From Rostratula benghalensis (lineage: Eukaryota > Chordata > Aves > Charadriiformes > Rostratulidae): a DNA stretch of 64,000 nucleotides. Below the pieces are notes generated by a model that was not told where the DNA came from, searched no databases, and worked only from the letters and a program-made list of their open reading frames with translations. The stretch spans positions 387,354 through 451,353 of the forward strand of contig VXAI01000275.1 of assembly GCA_013399305.1 (NCBI GenBank), written 5' to 3'. The translations under genes and the position numbers were made by a program. Shown piece after piece: positions 36,691 to 48,600 of the stretch (positions within the stretch are counted from its first letter, which is position 1; every line of letters begins with the position of its first letter).

Positions 36691-39600
36691 AATAAAGCAT
36701 CAGTATTAGTGTTAGTGGTTAACTTTACTTCCTATAGGTAGCATATACTTAGGTTAATACCCCAATTCTACAGCTTTCTTTGTTCATACTGAATTATAAT
36801 TTTTTGATGCCTGTTTTGCCTTTTTTTTTTTTCCAATTATTTCTTAGTAATGGAGTACTGTTACTGTTTTCTTTATCCTTACCCTAAATTATCCCAGCTA
36901 CCTCAGCAATAAATGAGGAAAACATGTCTCATTAAGATCCACATAAAGAAAATATTTTAATGCTGACCCTGAATGTTCTTAAATAAACTAAAAGCTACAG
37001 CAGGTTAAGTTCCACTTCAGTTGTAACTGACATTACACCTGCATGTGGGGAAGTGTCATATGAATAGGAATATAAGGGCTACAGCAACTACATCACCTGG
37101 AACTCAGGCCGATGTGCAGGGGAAACAGGAGGTGGCTACAGCTTTGTTATGCCACCAATATAAATTTATGGCTACTTTACTCCAGTGATAATCCCAGGGA
37201 AGATAAAGAACACCTACATCCATTGCCCTTCCAGTCAATCTTGGGTGTAATACAAGAGGTAGGTGGTACTAGTGCTGTCCTGGATTCCACTCAACGCATC
37301 TGACCCAGTATAATACTCTCTAATTAGGTGCTTTTAGATATTCCTCACTTGCCAAGGGGGAGAATGAAGTGTTTTGATATTTAATACCAATTTTACCTGC
37401 CTGAGATTGATGTTTCATGAGATTTTGATTTAGCAGCATACATAATACATTGATACAGCAATGTACATAAATCACAATACAAATGTGTTTCTCATCATGG
37501 ATCTCTGTAATAGGCTTATCATCATGATGATGGGTATCCTCAGCTGCTGGGAAGTAATACGCAGCTGAAAGGCAGCTCCAATCTAGGATGAGGGAGACTA
37601 TGGTGAGAAGGAGTCTCAGGGATCTAGAACTATTTCAAAGAGGTTTCTCATGTATACATTCCTCATCCCAGTCTGACTAATGCAGGAAGGTGTTTGCACT
37701 CTTTTGATTAAGTCAGGGATGAGCAGTGCTACAGCTGGTTGATTCACACAGCTGATGTAGCCATTTATTTAGAAAAAAGGCCACCCTTCAGTCCCCTTTG
37801 TGTCAAGGAAAGTTCATCTTTCTGTGCAACAGTCACTCCATGTATTCTTCCCTGAGCTTCATGAGCATGCTGCCCTTGTGTGTCTCTTCAGAGGCTTTTT
37901 CCATTTTTGGGGTTCAGTGATTGGTCACACCCGGGATCTGTGTAAAATATTGCTTCAGACAATTATCAGAATGTCTCTATTTATGTTGTCTGTAATCCAT
38001 AAATTTTAATTTCCAGCAACTCTTCCTTAGCAAGCGCTAATTGCCTTATCTGGGAAGAGATTCACTTTCTGGGTAGGTTGGGATGAATTAATCTCCCTTT
38101 ACAGTTAGTTTCAGTGACAGCATATATCCCTGAGGCTTCCCCTCTTGCTGAATTAGACTGATGGAACTGTTTTTCTTGGTCCCCTTTGCTCTCCAGCAAG
38201 GTAGGCTTCATGCCACCGTAAATGGGGAGAATAAATTGAGCTGGGGTTTTTAAAGGGACATGGTCAACTTGAAAATTAGTCATTTCCAAAGTAAAATATA
38301 GAATAAGAATTTGCAGGTACTGTATCTGTTCTTGAGATTTCCATATCAGGATTTTGTAATCCATGTTGTAAGGATTTTATCCCACCTCTAGCAACATGGA
38401 ACACTCCAGTGAAGTAGGAAATTGGATGAGAAGACGATATGATTGGTAAAGCAATCAAACTGTATGTCAAATGCACAAAATACTTAATAGAGAATTCAAA
38501 TTCCCCTCAGGTCTACTGTTAGTAATATTAGGTAGTTTTTGTAATGTCGAATAAATTAAAAATATCAGTGGGAAAGAGAACAACCATCCAGTTGGCATAG
38601 TTCATCCTCTGCTGTTGCAGCAAAATTAATGCAAATTCTGTAGCAGTAGTGTTGCAGACTAGAATTTCTGTGGCAATTTGAGATATTTTTAAAAACCAAG
38701 ATTTTACTACAAGTGCAGTAGGATAACACAGCATGTGTTGTGTGAATGAGATAGCATTCTCTTTCAAACACAAACATTTGCCGAAGTACCCTTCGTGGAC
38801 AGGCTCACTGAAATCAACAGAAAATCATCAAAATTGTAAAATTAACAATCTGCATAAGACTTTGAAGGATCTGGATCATTTAGAACTTTGGAGCCTAACA
38901 GTTTATTAACACTGTTGAATAACAGGAGTGTATTATATTTTATTGCAGTCATTAAAGGGCAGTTTATATGGAGAATGGAAAAAATGCCCCTAGAAAATTC
39001 TTTTGGAGAAGATGAACATAGGATATTGGGGCAAAAGTATTTATATATCATGAGGAGTACTTGGCATTTGAATTATGCATGCTGACAAAAAAGAGACTAT
39101 CATAATATTTAGCAAAGTGGGTGCTGTCTCTGCAAAAATTGATTTTCATACAACATGTGTCAGAGGTACATGCACCTGGGAAGGTAGATAGATACCTCAG
39201 TGTGCACACGGCTTGACTTCTGGTGTAAGTCGCTTCAGCAAATTCATGCCCATGGACTAAATGAGAGCCCAGTTAAAGCCAGCAAATTATCTACAACTAA
39301 GATGTCACTCTTCACTAAATGAGAACAAGAGAGAATTTGATAGGTTCTTGTTTTGCTGCCTTTCTCTTTTTCACTCTCCTCAGTTACTATTTCAGCATCT
39401 ATTGAGATTTTCCAAATGTGTTTGATTTATGTTGTTCTCAAATGCATTGTGACACCCTTAGTAAAGACAAGAATTAGCAAAAGTAGAGCACTAGTGTTGC
39501 CATTTAAGATATCTTAAAAACAGTTTTTGTCCATTTAGGGTCTAATTATATATGGCTGCCTACAGGAGTTTTTCTTGGAAATGCTGAGGAAAATCACAAT

Positions 39601-42600
39601 CTTTCAGCCTGTTGCAGGAACAAAAAGGTAAGTTAGATCAAAAACTTAAATACAGCTCATCTCCAGAAGAGGCAAGAGGTATTTCCTGGAGTTAAGGCAC
39701 TGAATTACAACTTTCTACTCCTTCAGAAATCTTTCTGTAATATACCCGCTTGCATGAATCTAAAAAATTACAAGCTCAGCCTATAAAAGCTTCCTTTATT
39801 TTCATTAAAACAGAGATTTTTGGAAGAACTTGTTTTTTCTGAAAAATCCCACTTTCATTGTATGAGTTGGTCTATAAATGCAAATAAAATATAAAGCTAC
39901 CACTTTAAATTCTGAGTTTTCTCTGATGAAAAATGGGAAGTTCAGATTTCTACAATTCACTAAATACTGCAAACAATTATTTGCATATCCATACTTTTTA
40001 TTATTTTTATTTTTTTAATAATTGATATCTGATCATATTGACTGGCTCCTGAGCCACAGAGCTCTGTGAAGGGGATCGTTATATTCTTAGAGGTAAGACA
40101 GTAAGAGTTGTGTTTCTTTTAATTATTCTGTATATGCATCTGCATGTAGAAAATGCACCTAAGAAAGCAAGGAAGAGGACTCTGCCTGGTTAAATATTTT
40201 CAAGAAAGTCACACCTTTTCCTTGTTAAATTTGCTAATAAAAGGAACATTCTGTGTTAACAAATATAAAATGTTTGCACATCTGCAACACAACTTTAGAT
40301 TATTTTCACTGGTAATTCCAGGACTGTCATCCCTTGAATGTAGGAATGTCACTGTTGCTTACATACACTAGTTACTGCTGCTTTGCAGTAAGGATTTGTT
40401 GTTTAAATAAGGGAAAGCCAAATTCTTCAGGTTTTTTATACTGTAAATTGGGTAAGCACACACAGAGAAGGGATACTTAGAATTTCTCATCTGATATATA
40501 CATATTTTCTTATCAGCCAAAGTAAACCATTACAAACTTTTTCAGACCATATTCCTCAGTGCTTAAAAACGTTATCCTTGGCACAAGCCAGGAATATTTG
40601 AATTAAGATTTAGTGTGTAAATCCAAATAAAGTAATTTTAAGTTGAAGCTAGACCTGGGTAAGTCTAGAGTAGCTCTTTCAGACTGCTCAGCAAAGGTAC
40701 TCTGGTTTCTTAGAGGAACTATAAAGGTTCATTTCCTCTATATAAGGACTTGGATGTCAATGGGGAGTATTCCTAGAAGCATGTATAGTTGTGTCTGCTT
40801 TCTCAGTGTAGTGATCACATATTCAAAATTTTGGTTTAATATTCTTTGACATGGTACTAATTTTCTATCTCTTCAAACTCATGCAGCCACATACCCCATG
40901 TTTAACAGAATGTTTGGGTTTTGTTTAACTTCCAAATACTAATACAAAGTTTGATAGGAAAAAAATGCTGGAACTCTGTGTTGTGGATTGTTTGCGATGG
41001 CTTTAGAGAGAAACTAGACACATGATAACTGGGAAATCCCATTGCTAAGTAGAAATTAAAGAAGGATGAACAGGTGAGGGACAGAGGGAAGAAGTAGTCA
41101 TGGACAAATAATGTTTTTTTCCATGAACCCTTATGATAATCTCTGGTATTTCAACATGGGATAGATATACATATACTTTTCACAAATGATGGAAAAGTGG
41201 AGTTTGAAAGGATCTAGTCTGAGAAAGGTAGGAGAAAGGAGATCTCTCTATTCAAAGGAGTCACTAAAAGAAAATAAAATGGAATATATTGAAGGGTTGC
41301 AATTCTTTATACTATGTCCACTGGTGCATGCCAGGGTAAATAAAAAATTGACAACATTCAAACAGCCAGGTAGGCATATAAATCCATACTTTATGACAGA
41401 AACATAAGGAGAAAGGTAATCATTTGTGGCACTGCCACAGCATTGAAGGTATCTATCTGGGAAGACGCAGCTGATTGCTGAAGTGGATGCCAAACATACT
41501 GACTGTTCCAGCTAGCAGAAATAGGCCTTCAAGTGCAATCAGAGGGACCCAAATATTGTTTAATGCCAGTCTGAAAAAAAATAAAGCTTTCAGACAGCAA
41601 GGAGTGGCACAGCTGTAAGCTGCTTCATATTTCTGCTGTGGCTGTGGAAATAATGTGTGGATGAGAGTGCTACTGGTAAAATGGCTTATCCTGAATTCTA
41701 AATCAAGTCCCTGCCATTCTGTTGTTATCTAACTGAGTGACAAATACAAAATAAGCTCCTGCCTATCGTGATGAGCATACCTGTAGCTATGACTACAATT
41801 TTGAAGTCTACCACAAACTTATGTTTGCATCAGTACTACGTATAAAAGATCTTCTCCAGGTGTAAATCCTTTTTATGCCAAAGCCATTTTTAGGCATTCA
41901 GAGGGGATGAGCCCAGGAAGTATTGCCACTAGAATTAGTGCTGTCTGCTGAAAGGAAAGGAGTGGGCATGTTGTGTCCCCATATTTTTCCCAATATCCAC
42001 TGCGCTGTTTATACTGACATACACAATTTTTCATACAATCTTCCTGCAGATGAGAAAGGAAGCTAGTTGTTTCAAGTCCTCAGACAGGTTCATAAAATGC
42101 AAAATATTCTGAGATACCTGTCCATAAATACACTCCATAAATACATGTTTGGTTATGAGCTTCTCCTGTCACTCTTTCCTTTTAAAGTGTGCATCTCCTT
42201 CATTCTGTGCAAAAACAAAAAAGCAAGCTGACTGTTCAATGATTGTAAGAAACAAAACTAGTGTGATTTAGAATCTTTAGTTTTAATCTAACCTGAAATT
42301 GGAAGTGTCCTCAGTAATGAGGCTGCAGTGAAGCCTACCAGATAGCAGTAACCATCACCTATGGAGCAACAGTAATCCTCAACAGGAAAAAATAAAATAA
42401 GCTTTAGTGGCATGGTGGCAAAACCACTTAACCTTTATTTATATTAGTCTTCACATAGTTTACACCTGTGGTGGAACTAGTTGCTACCATTGACAGCATA
42501 CCACTAAGATCAATATACATACTTATTCTTTACTTGGTAAGAGCAATCTGAATTTCACCTGGTACTCACACACAGCTTCTTGACATAGAAAGGGCTTTTG

Positions 42601-42672
42601 TGCCAAGGGACAAAGATGTGGACAATGAATCAGTTTACATACCCATTTTGCTTATTGCTGACATTGATTAAG
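36691..42672. other. Intergenic, no gene seen
   Basis: About 6 kb of AT-rich DNA upstream of the AKAP3 pseudogene. By synteny it should hold any remnant of the small 5' exons of AKAP3. I looked for the short N-terminal coding exon (GVCKVD-type motif) and did not find it. Confidence 0.5.
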
Positions 42673-45600
42673 GAATCTGATCCGCTACAGATCTTGAGCT
42701 GGCTTCAAAAACATCCTGAAAGGTGCGCATTTGGCATTGAGGATGCACTGAAAAGCATAAGAGTGATGGAAATTCAGGAAAACCATCTGCTGAGGGGCAG
42801 AGCTTCCAACAGTGCAGTATGTCACCAGAATGATTCAGTGTCCATGGTGAAGTTATTAGTGTGGGTGACAACAGATTTTCATTTGAAAACAAAAACCACT
42901 CTGAATCCAAATGAGCCAAAGGGCGTGAAGGATGAGGACTCTTCTTGAAGACAAGTGAAAATTAGGAGAGGTTTCCTTTTATACTGACAGAATGTCTAAC
43001 CTTGTCACTGCAATGGCTGTCAGATAGCCCTGACCTGTGTTTTGTTGTTCTTGGAAAGCCTGGTTAGCCTGTTAGACTGGGTACAACTAAAGATAAAAAA
43101 AATCTGTCAGCAAATGTTACTCATGTCAATATGGAATAAACTAAATATGAAGCAAGTACACTTTCCAAGAAGACATTTTTTATATAGAAGAAGTCTTCCA
43201 ATAGAAATGAGCTTTTCCAGAAGAGAAGGGTAGGACAACAGGAAAAGGAAAAATGCAATCACAAAAACATTTTGGCCAAGACGAATTTGCGAATAGTTTC
43301 AGCCATGGTGATCTCAGTTACAAAGACGATGGAATACATGGCAAATGTATTGGGCTGAAAAATTGTTACTGAAGCACTCTAAGACCATGATTTCAGGCTT
43401 AGTAGACTGCCATATTAAGAACTTGCATGATACAGCAGGCAAGCTCTTGACTAATTCAAATTTTGCTTCTTCAGTGAAGCCAACTGTGTTCACCCCAGGC
43501 AGAAAGAAGGCTGCAGAAATTGTACCAGCCATCTGGAACCATTTTCATTCTACCTTGATAGTGCAAACACCTGGAGGAGATAATATCTAGCATATGCCTT
43601 TGTGAAGACAGGTTTGAGAACAGATGCAAAGGCTCAAAACTGAGGTCTGCAGCAACAAGGATTGAAGCATTGCCAACAGAAAAAGACATGACCTGTGCAG
43701 ATCCAGTGGGTAACCATGTTATTAAGCAAGGGTTTACCCTCTGACATGAAAACCAAAACCAATGCATCTAATCCTCAAAAGCACAATCAAGAAGGGAGTT
43801 GAAAGAAGATCAGCAAAGAACATGCCACAGAGTTCAGAAATCTGGGGTGTAGCCAAAGTGTTACCAGATTTGTGGTCTTGATTGCGGTTCCATTATTGCC
43901 AATGGATTGTCATCTAACCTAGCAAAAGAACGCCAATAAGAAACCAACAGAAAGTGACAATGCCAGCAAAGCAGGTCCTACTGCCTTTGGGTTGTTATTA
44001 CAGGGGTCCCTTGATCCCACCTTCTGAACATTTTCAGAAAGATGTCAGTATCCATCAAAACAAGGGCGAACAATCAGGTTCACAGAAGTCAGACACTGAA
44101 AGGCAGAAGACAAAAAATTGCATGTCCAGTGCTATGTTAATGCACTAAATTAACTAAAGAAGTTAATAAACAAATATTGAAGAGGCTTTTTTGTTTGCAA
44201 AGGTCAACCTTTTGTTTCCAGTTCAGCCTGGAAATCCAATTGTTAATGACACAAACCAAATTACTGCTAAAACCACTAGGGGACATATTGGCCTTTCAGT
44301 CACTGAGCAAACTTGTGAAGAGGCCATATTTGGACTGAGTAAAACGCTTTCTGATCAACTTGACCTGAGCAGAGAAGACATCAGCAGCACACAATTTATT
44401 AGCAGTCTGGTGGATACAGTGCTAAAGCTATGTCTTATGATTGTTAAATACAGCAGCCCTGAGTCACTTCTGGCAGAGTCAGGGAGCAGGGAGGATCAGT
44501 AGGCTCTAAGGGCATGGGAACTGCTGACTCTGTGGCTGGATCCAGTAAAAGTACTGTAAAGGACACAGGGTGGTAGTGGTGAATCAGATCAGAATCCTTC
44601 TGAAAACGAGTGTAACAGCTCTAAACTGTCTTGCAGTGGATGATTGCCTCTCAGGCAGATGTACCTGTGATCTACTTCTGGGATGGCAATGAGTTCATGT
44701 ATAAGCAAGGCAGGAATTAGAATGCAATTGGACTTAGTTAATTGGTTGATTCTCCCAATCTTGCTGCCTTCTGGAGAACAAAAATCTTTTACAGACATTT
44801 ATTTTTTTAAGCTAGTGCCCTGAGTAGCAATGTGGGTTACTACTAATCTCATGTCTTGTTACAAAATAGTAAACTAGTAGGAAATAGAGACATACAGAAA
44901 AATATGTATGTTTAGTTCAAGGCAGACGTTTCAAAATTAACTTACATGCTGTATTTCCCACAAATTCAGTGGGTCTAATTTTAAAGGTAACAAATACATT
45001 TGCTTTCAATCTTTATTACATAAATTAAGAAGTTAACATTTAGAAATGTTCTAATGGCAATGACTTTTAATAAGGTAATATTTACATTATACACATTATG
45101 AGTTGTTCAGAAATATTTTTACCTATGTTACTGAATTGCTATAGAGTGTCAAAATAATTCAGAATCCAATATTAGTTTTCATTCTGTATTTATTATATTG
45201 CTCCCATATTGGGCAAGGAAGACCAGTTTGAGTTGTGTTTGGAGTTTTTTCCCCTTTACAAATGACCTAGCAGACAGCAGTTCTTCACCTCTTGTGATCA
45301 TTCCGTTTGGCGGCCTCTTACAGATTCCATCCATGGAGAACATAATCCTCCAACAACAAGATGGAAGTAGGGGACTGAGATGCATATGCTGCATACTGCT
45401 CATTCACACACAGACACATACACATGCACAATCTCTTCAGTTCCTCTTAAAAATAACTGACCTTATTCATACATCTTGTATATCACACCTGTATATTGCT
45501 TCTCGTGTATAACACGCTTCTGTTGTAATTCTGGTTTTCCACAGCTTCAGAAACTGTCATCTGTAGCAGTGGAGAAGGGACACAAAATAGGAGAAATTTT

Positions 45601-45697
45601 ACAAGCAATGCTGAAATACAGGAAGGAAAGGCAGTCTGGTGAGTCTATGGGTAACTCTGTTTAGTTGCCAGTCTTGAACGGGCTGTTTAGTAACTCA
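42673..45697 (+). pseudogene. AKAP3: AKAP3 unitary pseudogene (sperm A-kinase anchoring protein)
   Basis: Conserved AKAP3/AKAP4 blocks lie in order but in different frames. SDPLQILSWLQKHPER is at 42,676-42,723 after an AG acceptor. DRMSNLVTAMAVR (42,986-43,024) matches the PKA-docking helix NRLTNLVIAMARK and is ended by TAG (43,025). PRRHFLYRR is near 43,168, and GQDEFANSFSHGD near 43,277-43,315. LLLKHSKTMISGLVDCHIKN runs from about 43,363, with SSVKPTVFTPGRKKAAEI after it. GNHVIKQGFTL is followed by TGA (43,742) where the family has Trp. QFISSLVDTVLKLCLMIVKY is at about 44,392-44,451, and LQWMIASQADVPVIYF at 44,631-44,678. The last exon is listed separately. AKAP3 anchors PKA in the sperm-tail fibrous sheath; the family is normally about 850 residues, mostly from one exon. 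The intron and the head-to-head place beside NDUFA9 argue against a retrocopy. AKAP4 is similar in sequence; synteny favours AKAP3. Confidence 0.88.
45545..45697 (+). pseudogene. AKAP3: AKAP3 pseudogene, last coding exon
   Basis: A good acceptor (TTCTGGTTTTCCACAG, ending 45,544) precedes LQKLSSVAVEKGHKIGEILQ, then AMLKYRKERQSGESMGNSV. This aligns with the human AKAP3 end, [20 protein letters not shown] and onward. TAG at 45,662-45,664 replaces a basic residue about a dozen codons early, but family similarity goes on past it (LPVLNGLFSNS against LQLLDWLMANL). This exon is the best preserved part. A clear donor at the end of the large exon (near 44,700) could not be found. Confidence 0.87.
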
Positions 45698-48600
45698 TGG
45701 GCAGGTCCATTGCCTGTCATGTCCTCACCAGCAGTGTGCTGATTCAGCTAAGCACTTGGCAGAACTCCATCCTCTCAGGTTCATTTACACACCAGTGATT
45801 TGTAGGAGCCAATATTAGCTGTACTACCCCTGCTTGGCAAAAGTATGAATTTAAAAAGTATGCAAAAGAGCTGGGGAAATCTGACTGAAAAACTGTTGGG
45901 ACCTAAGCTCTTTACCTTTATCCTCACTGTGCTTGGGATCATGCCCAGGAGATACTGAGTTGTTTGTTTCTCCTCTACACACACTGAATGCAATACAGCT
46001 TGATTCTCCCTCCGTTTGTTAGATAACTGCCTGTGACTGAAATGAGAAAGTGGAAGCATCCTTGCTCTCCAGAGGGACTCGGGGGGATTGCAGCAAACAA
46101 GCCTGTCACTCAAACATTTGGGCCATCCTTGTCCCCCCAGCAAGTGCTATGGTTTTTTCATTCATCAACTTTGCTCTTTATCCACTTGAAAGTATTTGCA
46201 AGTTTGAGACTGGTGTCTAAACAATCATGGGTTTTGTTCTGTAATGCATAGTCTGTTCTTTAGAAACCTACATAGTGTATGTGGCATGAGTGCATAGTGG
46301 CATGAGAAAAATCACAGATATCTGGAGAGAACATGTTGTGATACAAGCTTAGGGACTGGAGGTTAAGAGTGATTTTATATAATGTGTAAAATAGAGAAAA
46401 TAGTATAGTATATTACTGATTTTTTTAGATAATGCCAGCAAGAAAAAGACAAAAATTCCCACCGAGGGCATAGACTATGACCCAGAAAAAAATTAAATTT
46501 GTAACATAATAATACATACTGCATTGTATACCGTATCAGGAGAGACAGAATAATGTAATATTTATAATATAATTTATAACATCAGGAAAGACAGAATTTA
46601 GAAAAATGCAAGGCAGCTGTAAAGAAATCCTGAAATACAAATACACAGTGGAAAGCAGAAGCTAGGAAAACAGCACCAAGAGAGACCAAGGAGTGACAGG
46701 GAAGATGAAGTGAGATTTGTTTTCAATACACTATTATACAGAGGCAGAGAGACTACATATTAAGACCTGACTGAACAAATACAAGGGTACCATAGTTTTC
46801 AGTTGTACACTCCTGTAACCTTGCTCTTTGAACAATAAATCTATTCCAAGAAACTGCTTTAACAGAAAAATACTGAAAAAATGAAGCAAATTTAGAAGAC
46901 AGAAAATTGAAAATGGGCAACTAGCTGTGATTTTCTGGATCAAACATATCTATGTGGGTTACGAGATTTCATGTCAATGGACATTCAACATGCCATCTGC
47001 TTGTGCAAGAGAACTTTAAATATTAAAGTAAGAAGGGAACTTATTTAGGAAAGTACTAGGCATAACTAAAATAACATAGGTGAAAATAAATACCAGTAAG
47101 TAATCATTGCACTTCATCAAAACTTATAACTGTGTACTTCATAGCTGATCTTTGCTAGTCATTTGTGTTACTTTATGAACACGTACATAGCCAATAGATA
47201 TACATCAAGGTTGCAAAGAAGGTCAGTGAATTAAGAACTCAAAGTTCCTTGTAGCCTATGAATGCGTTTTTAGCCCAACTTTGATCGTGTTTGCACTAGT
47301 GTTAAATCTGAAATGACTCTGTTGAGTTCAGTAAACAAACTTACCCGCTGCATACTAAAGGACTTCTGTGACAGAACTAGGATCATAGCAAGGAGACAGC
47401 ACAAGTTTTGGGTGACCTGGGCTGTATGTTCCTAGATGGCTCAGCTCCCTGTATGGGCAGATATTTCAATACAGTATTTCTCAGCAGAAAACTGGCATGG
47501 CTCGTGCCAATAGTTACACTCTATTTTTCTCCAGGGAAGGCCCTCAGATAGGTTCCTGCACAATGAACTCAGTAAATTATTTTGTCCAACACAGCTTCTT
47601 TGTGCTTAACCTAGTGAAGCCCAATATCTGACCCTTTCCATGTGTTTATAAATACAGTAACAGAAAGATACAATAATAGAAAGGAAAAAAAAATAAATCA
47701 GATAACAAATTCTTTTCACAGTGAACAGGAAAAGTTTCATGAAGAAAAACACTCTGCACAGCTGGAGGGCCACACAGATCAACCTCATTTGCCAGAGTAT
47801 AGCAATGATCTCATTTCCGTGCATGCTGTAGTTAAAACAGGGAGGTCTAATTAAAGCTTGCCTTGAATGGAGAAATAGTACGAGGAGCAGGGAGAAGTGG
47901 AAGGGTTGGTTTACTCTGTGGCTAAAATGGGCTACTTAGATTGTAGAGGTGTTCCTTTGGAGACTTTACCTTCTGTTTCTTTCCAAAATGGACAAGTAAG
48001 AGCTGTCAAGAGCCCATGGGAACATCCAGTTGGAGTAGTTAGAAAAGGACACAACAATCACAAAGTGAGTATTGGAGGCAAAGGAAACCAAGCTAATTTT
48101 TACATCTGTTAACAGGGCATCTAAATTCTGTGTCAAAGCACAAATAGGTTCACTATGGGAGTTCACAGATCTCACACAGAGCAAACACAGACTTTCCCAC
48201 TGCTGCAATCAGCTGATGTCAGGTCTTTCATGAAGTCGTACTGCGCTTGAATGTCCTTATGGCAGGAGCTGCTGAATGTGCCACTGACAGAATGGAAAAC
48301 CATGTTTAAAAAAATATCTAAACCAAAATTATTGCTTCTGGACTCTGAGGAAATAAAAGTCTGAAATTATTAGGTCATTTTTCTCTGTAACTTGGTAAAA
48401 AGGTGCTGCCAACAGTACACCAGGTGGGGTGTAGTATTTCTGTCATCTCTGTCTAGCTGCATTTTAAAGTTCCTTGCGTAAAAGAGGGTCTGGAGTTCAA
48501 ATTGATTGCTCTTACCAGGTGGAGAAGGAATTTTCCTCAACGGCTTTAGGTCTCCTTGTGAACTTACAGGTAGGGAACATAGCTGGTAGCCAAGGCAAGT

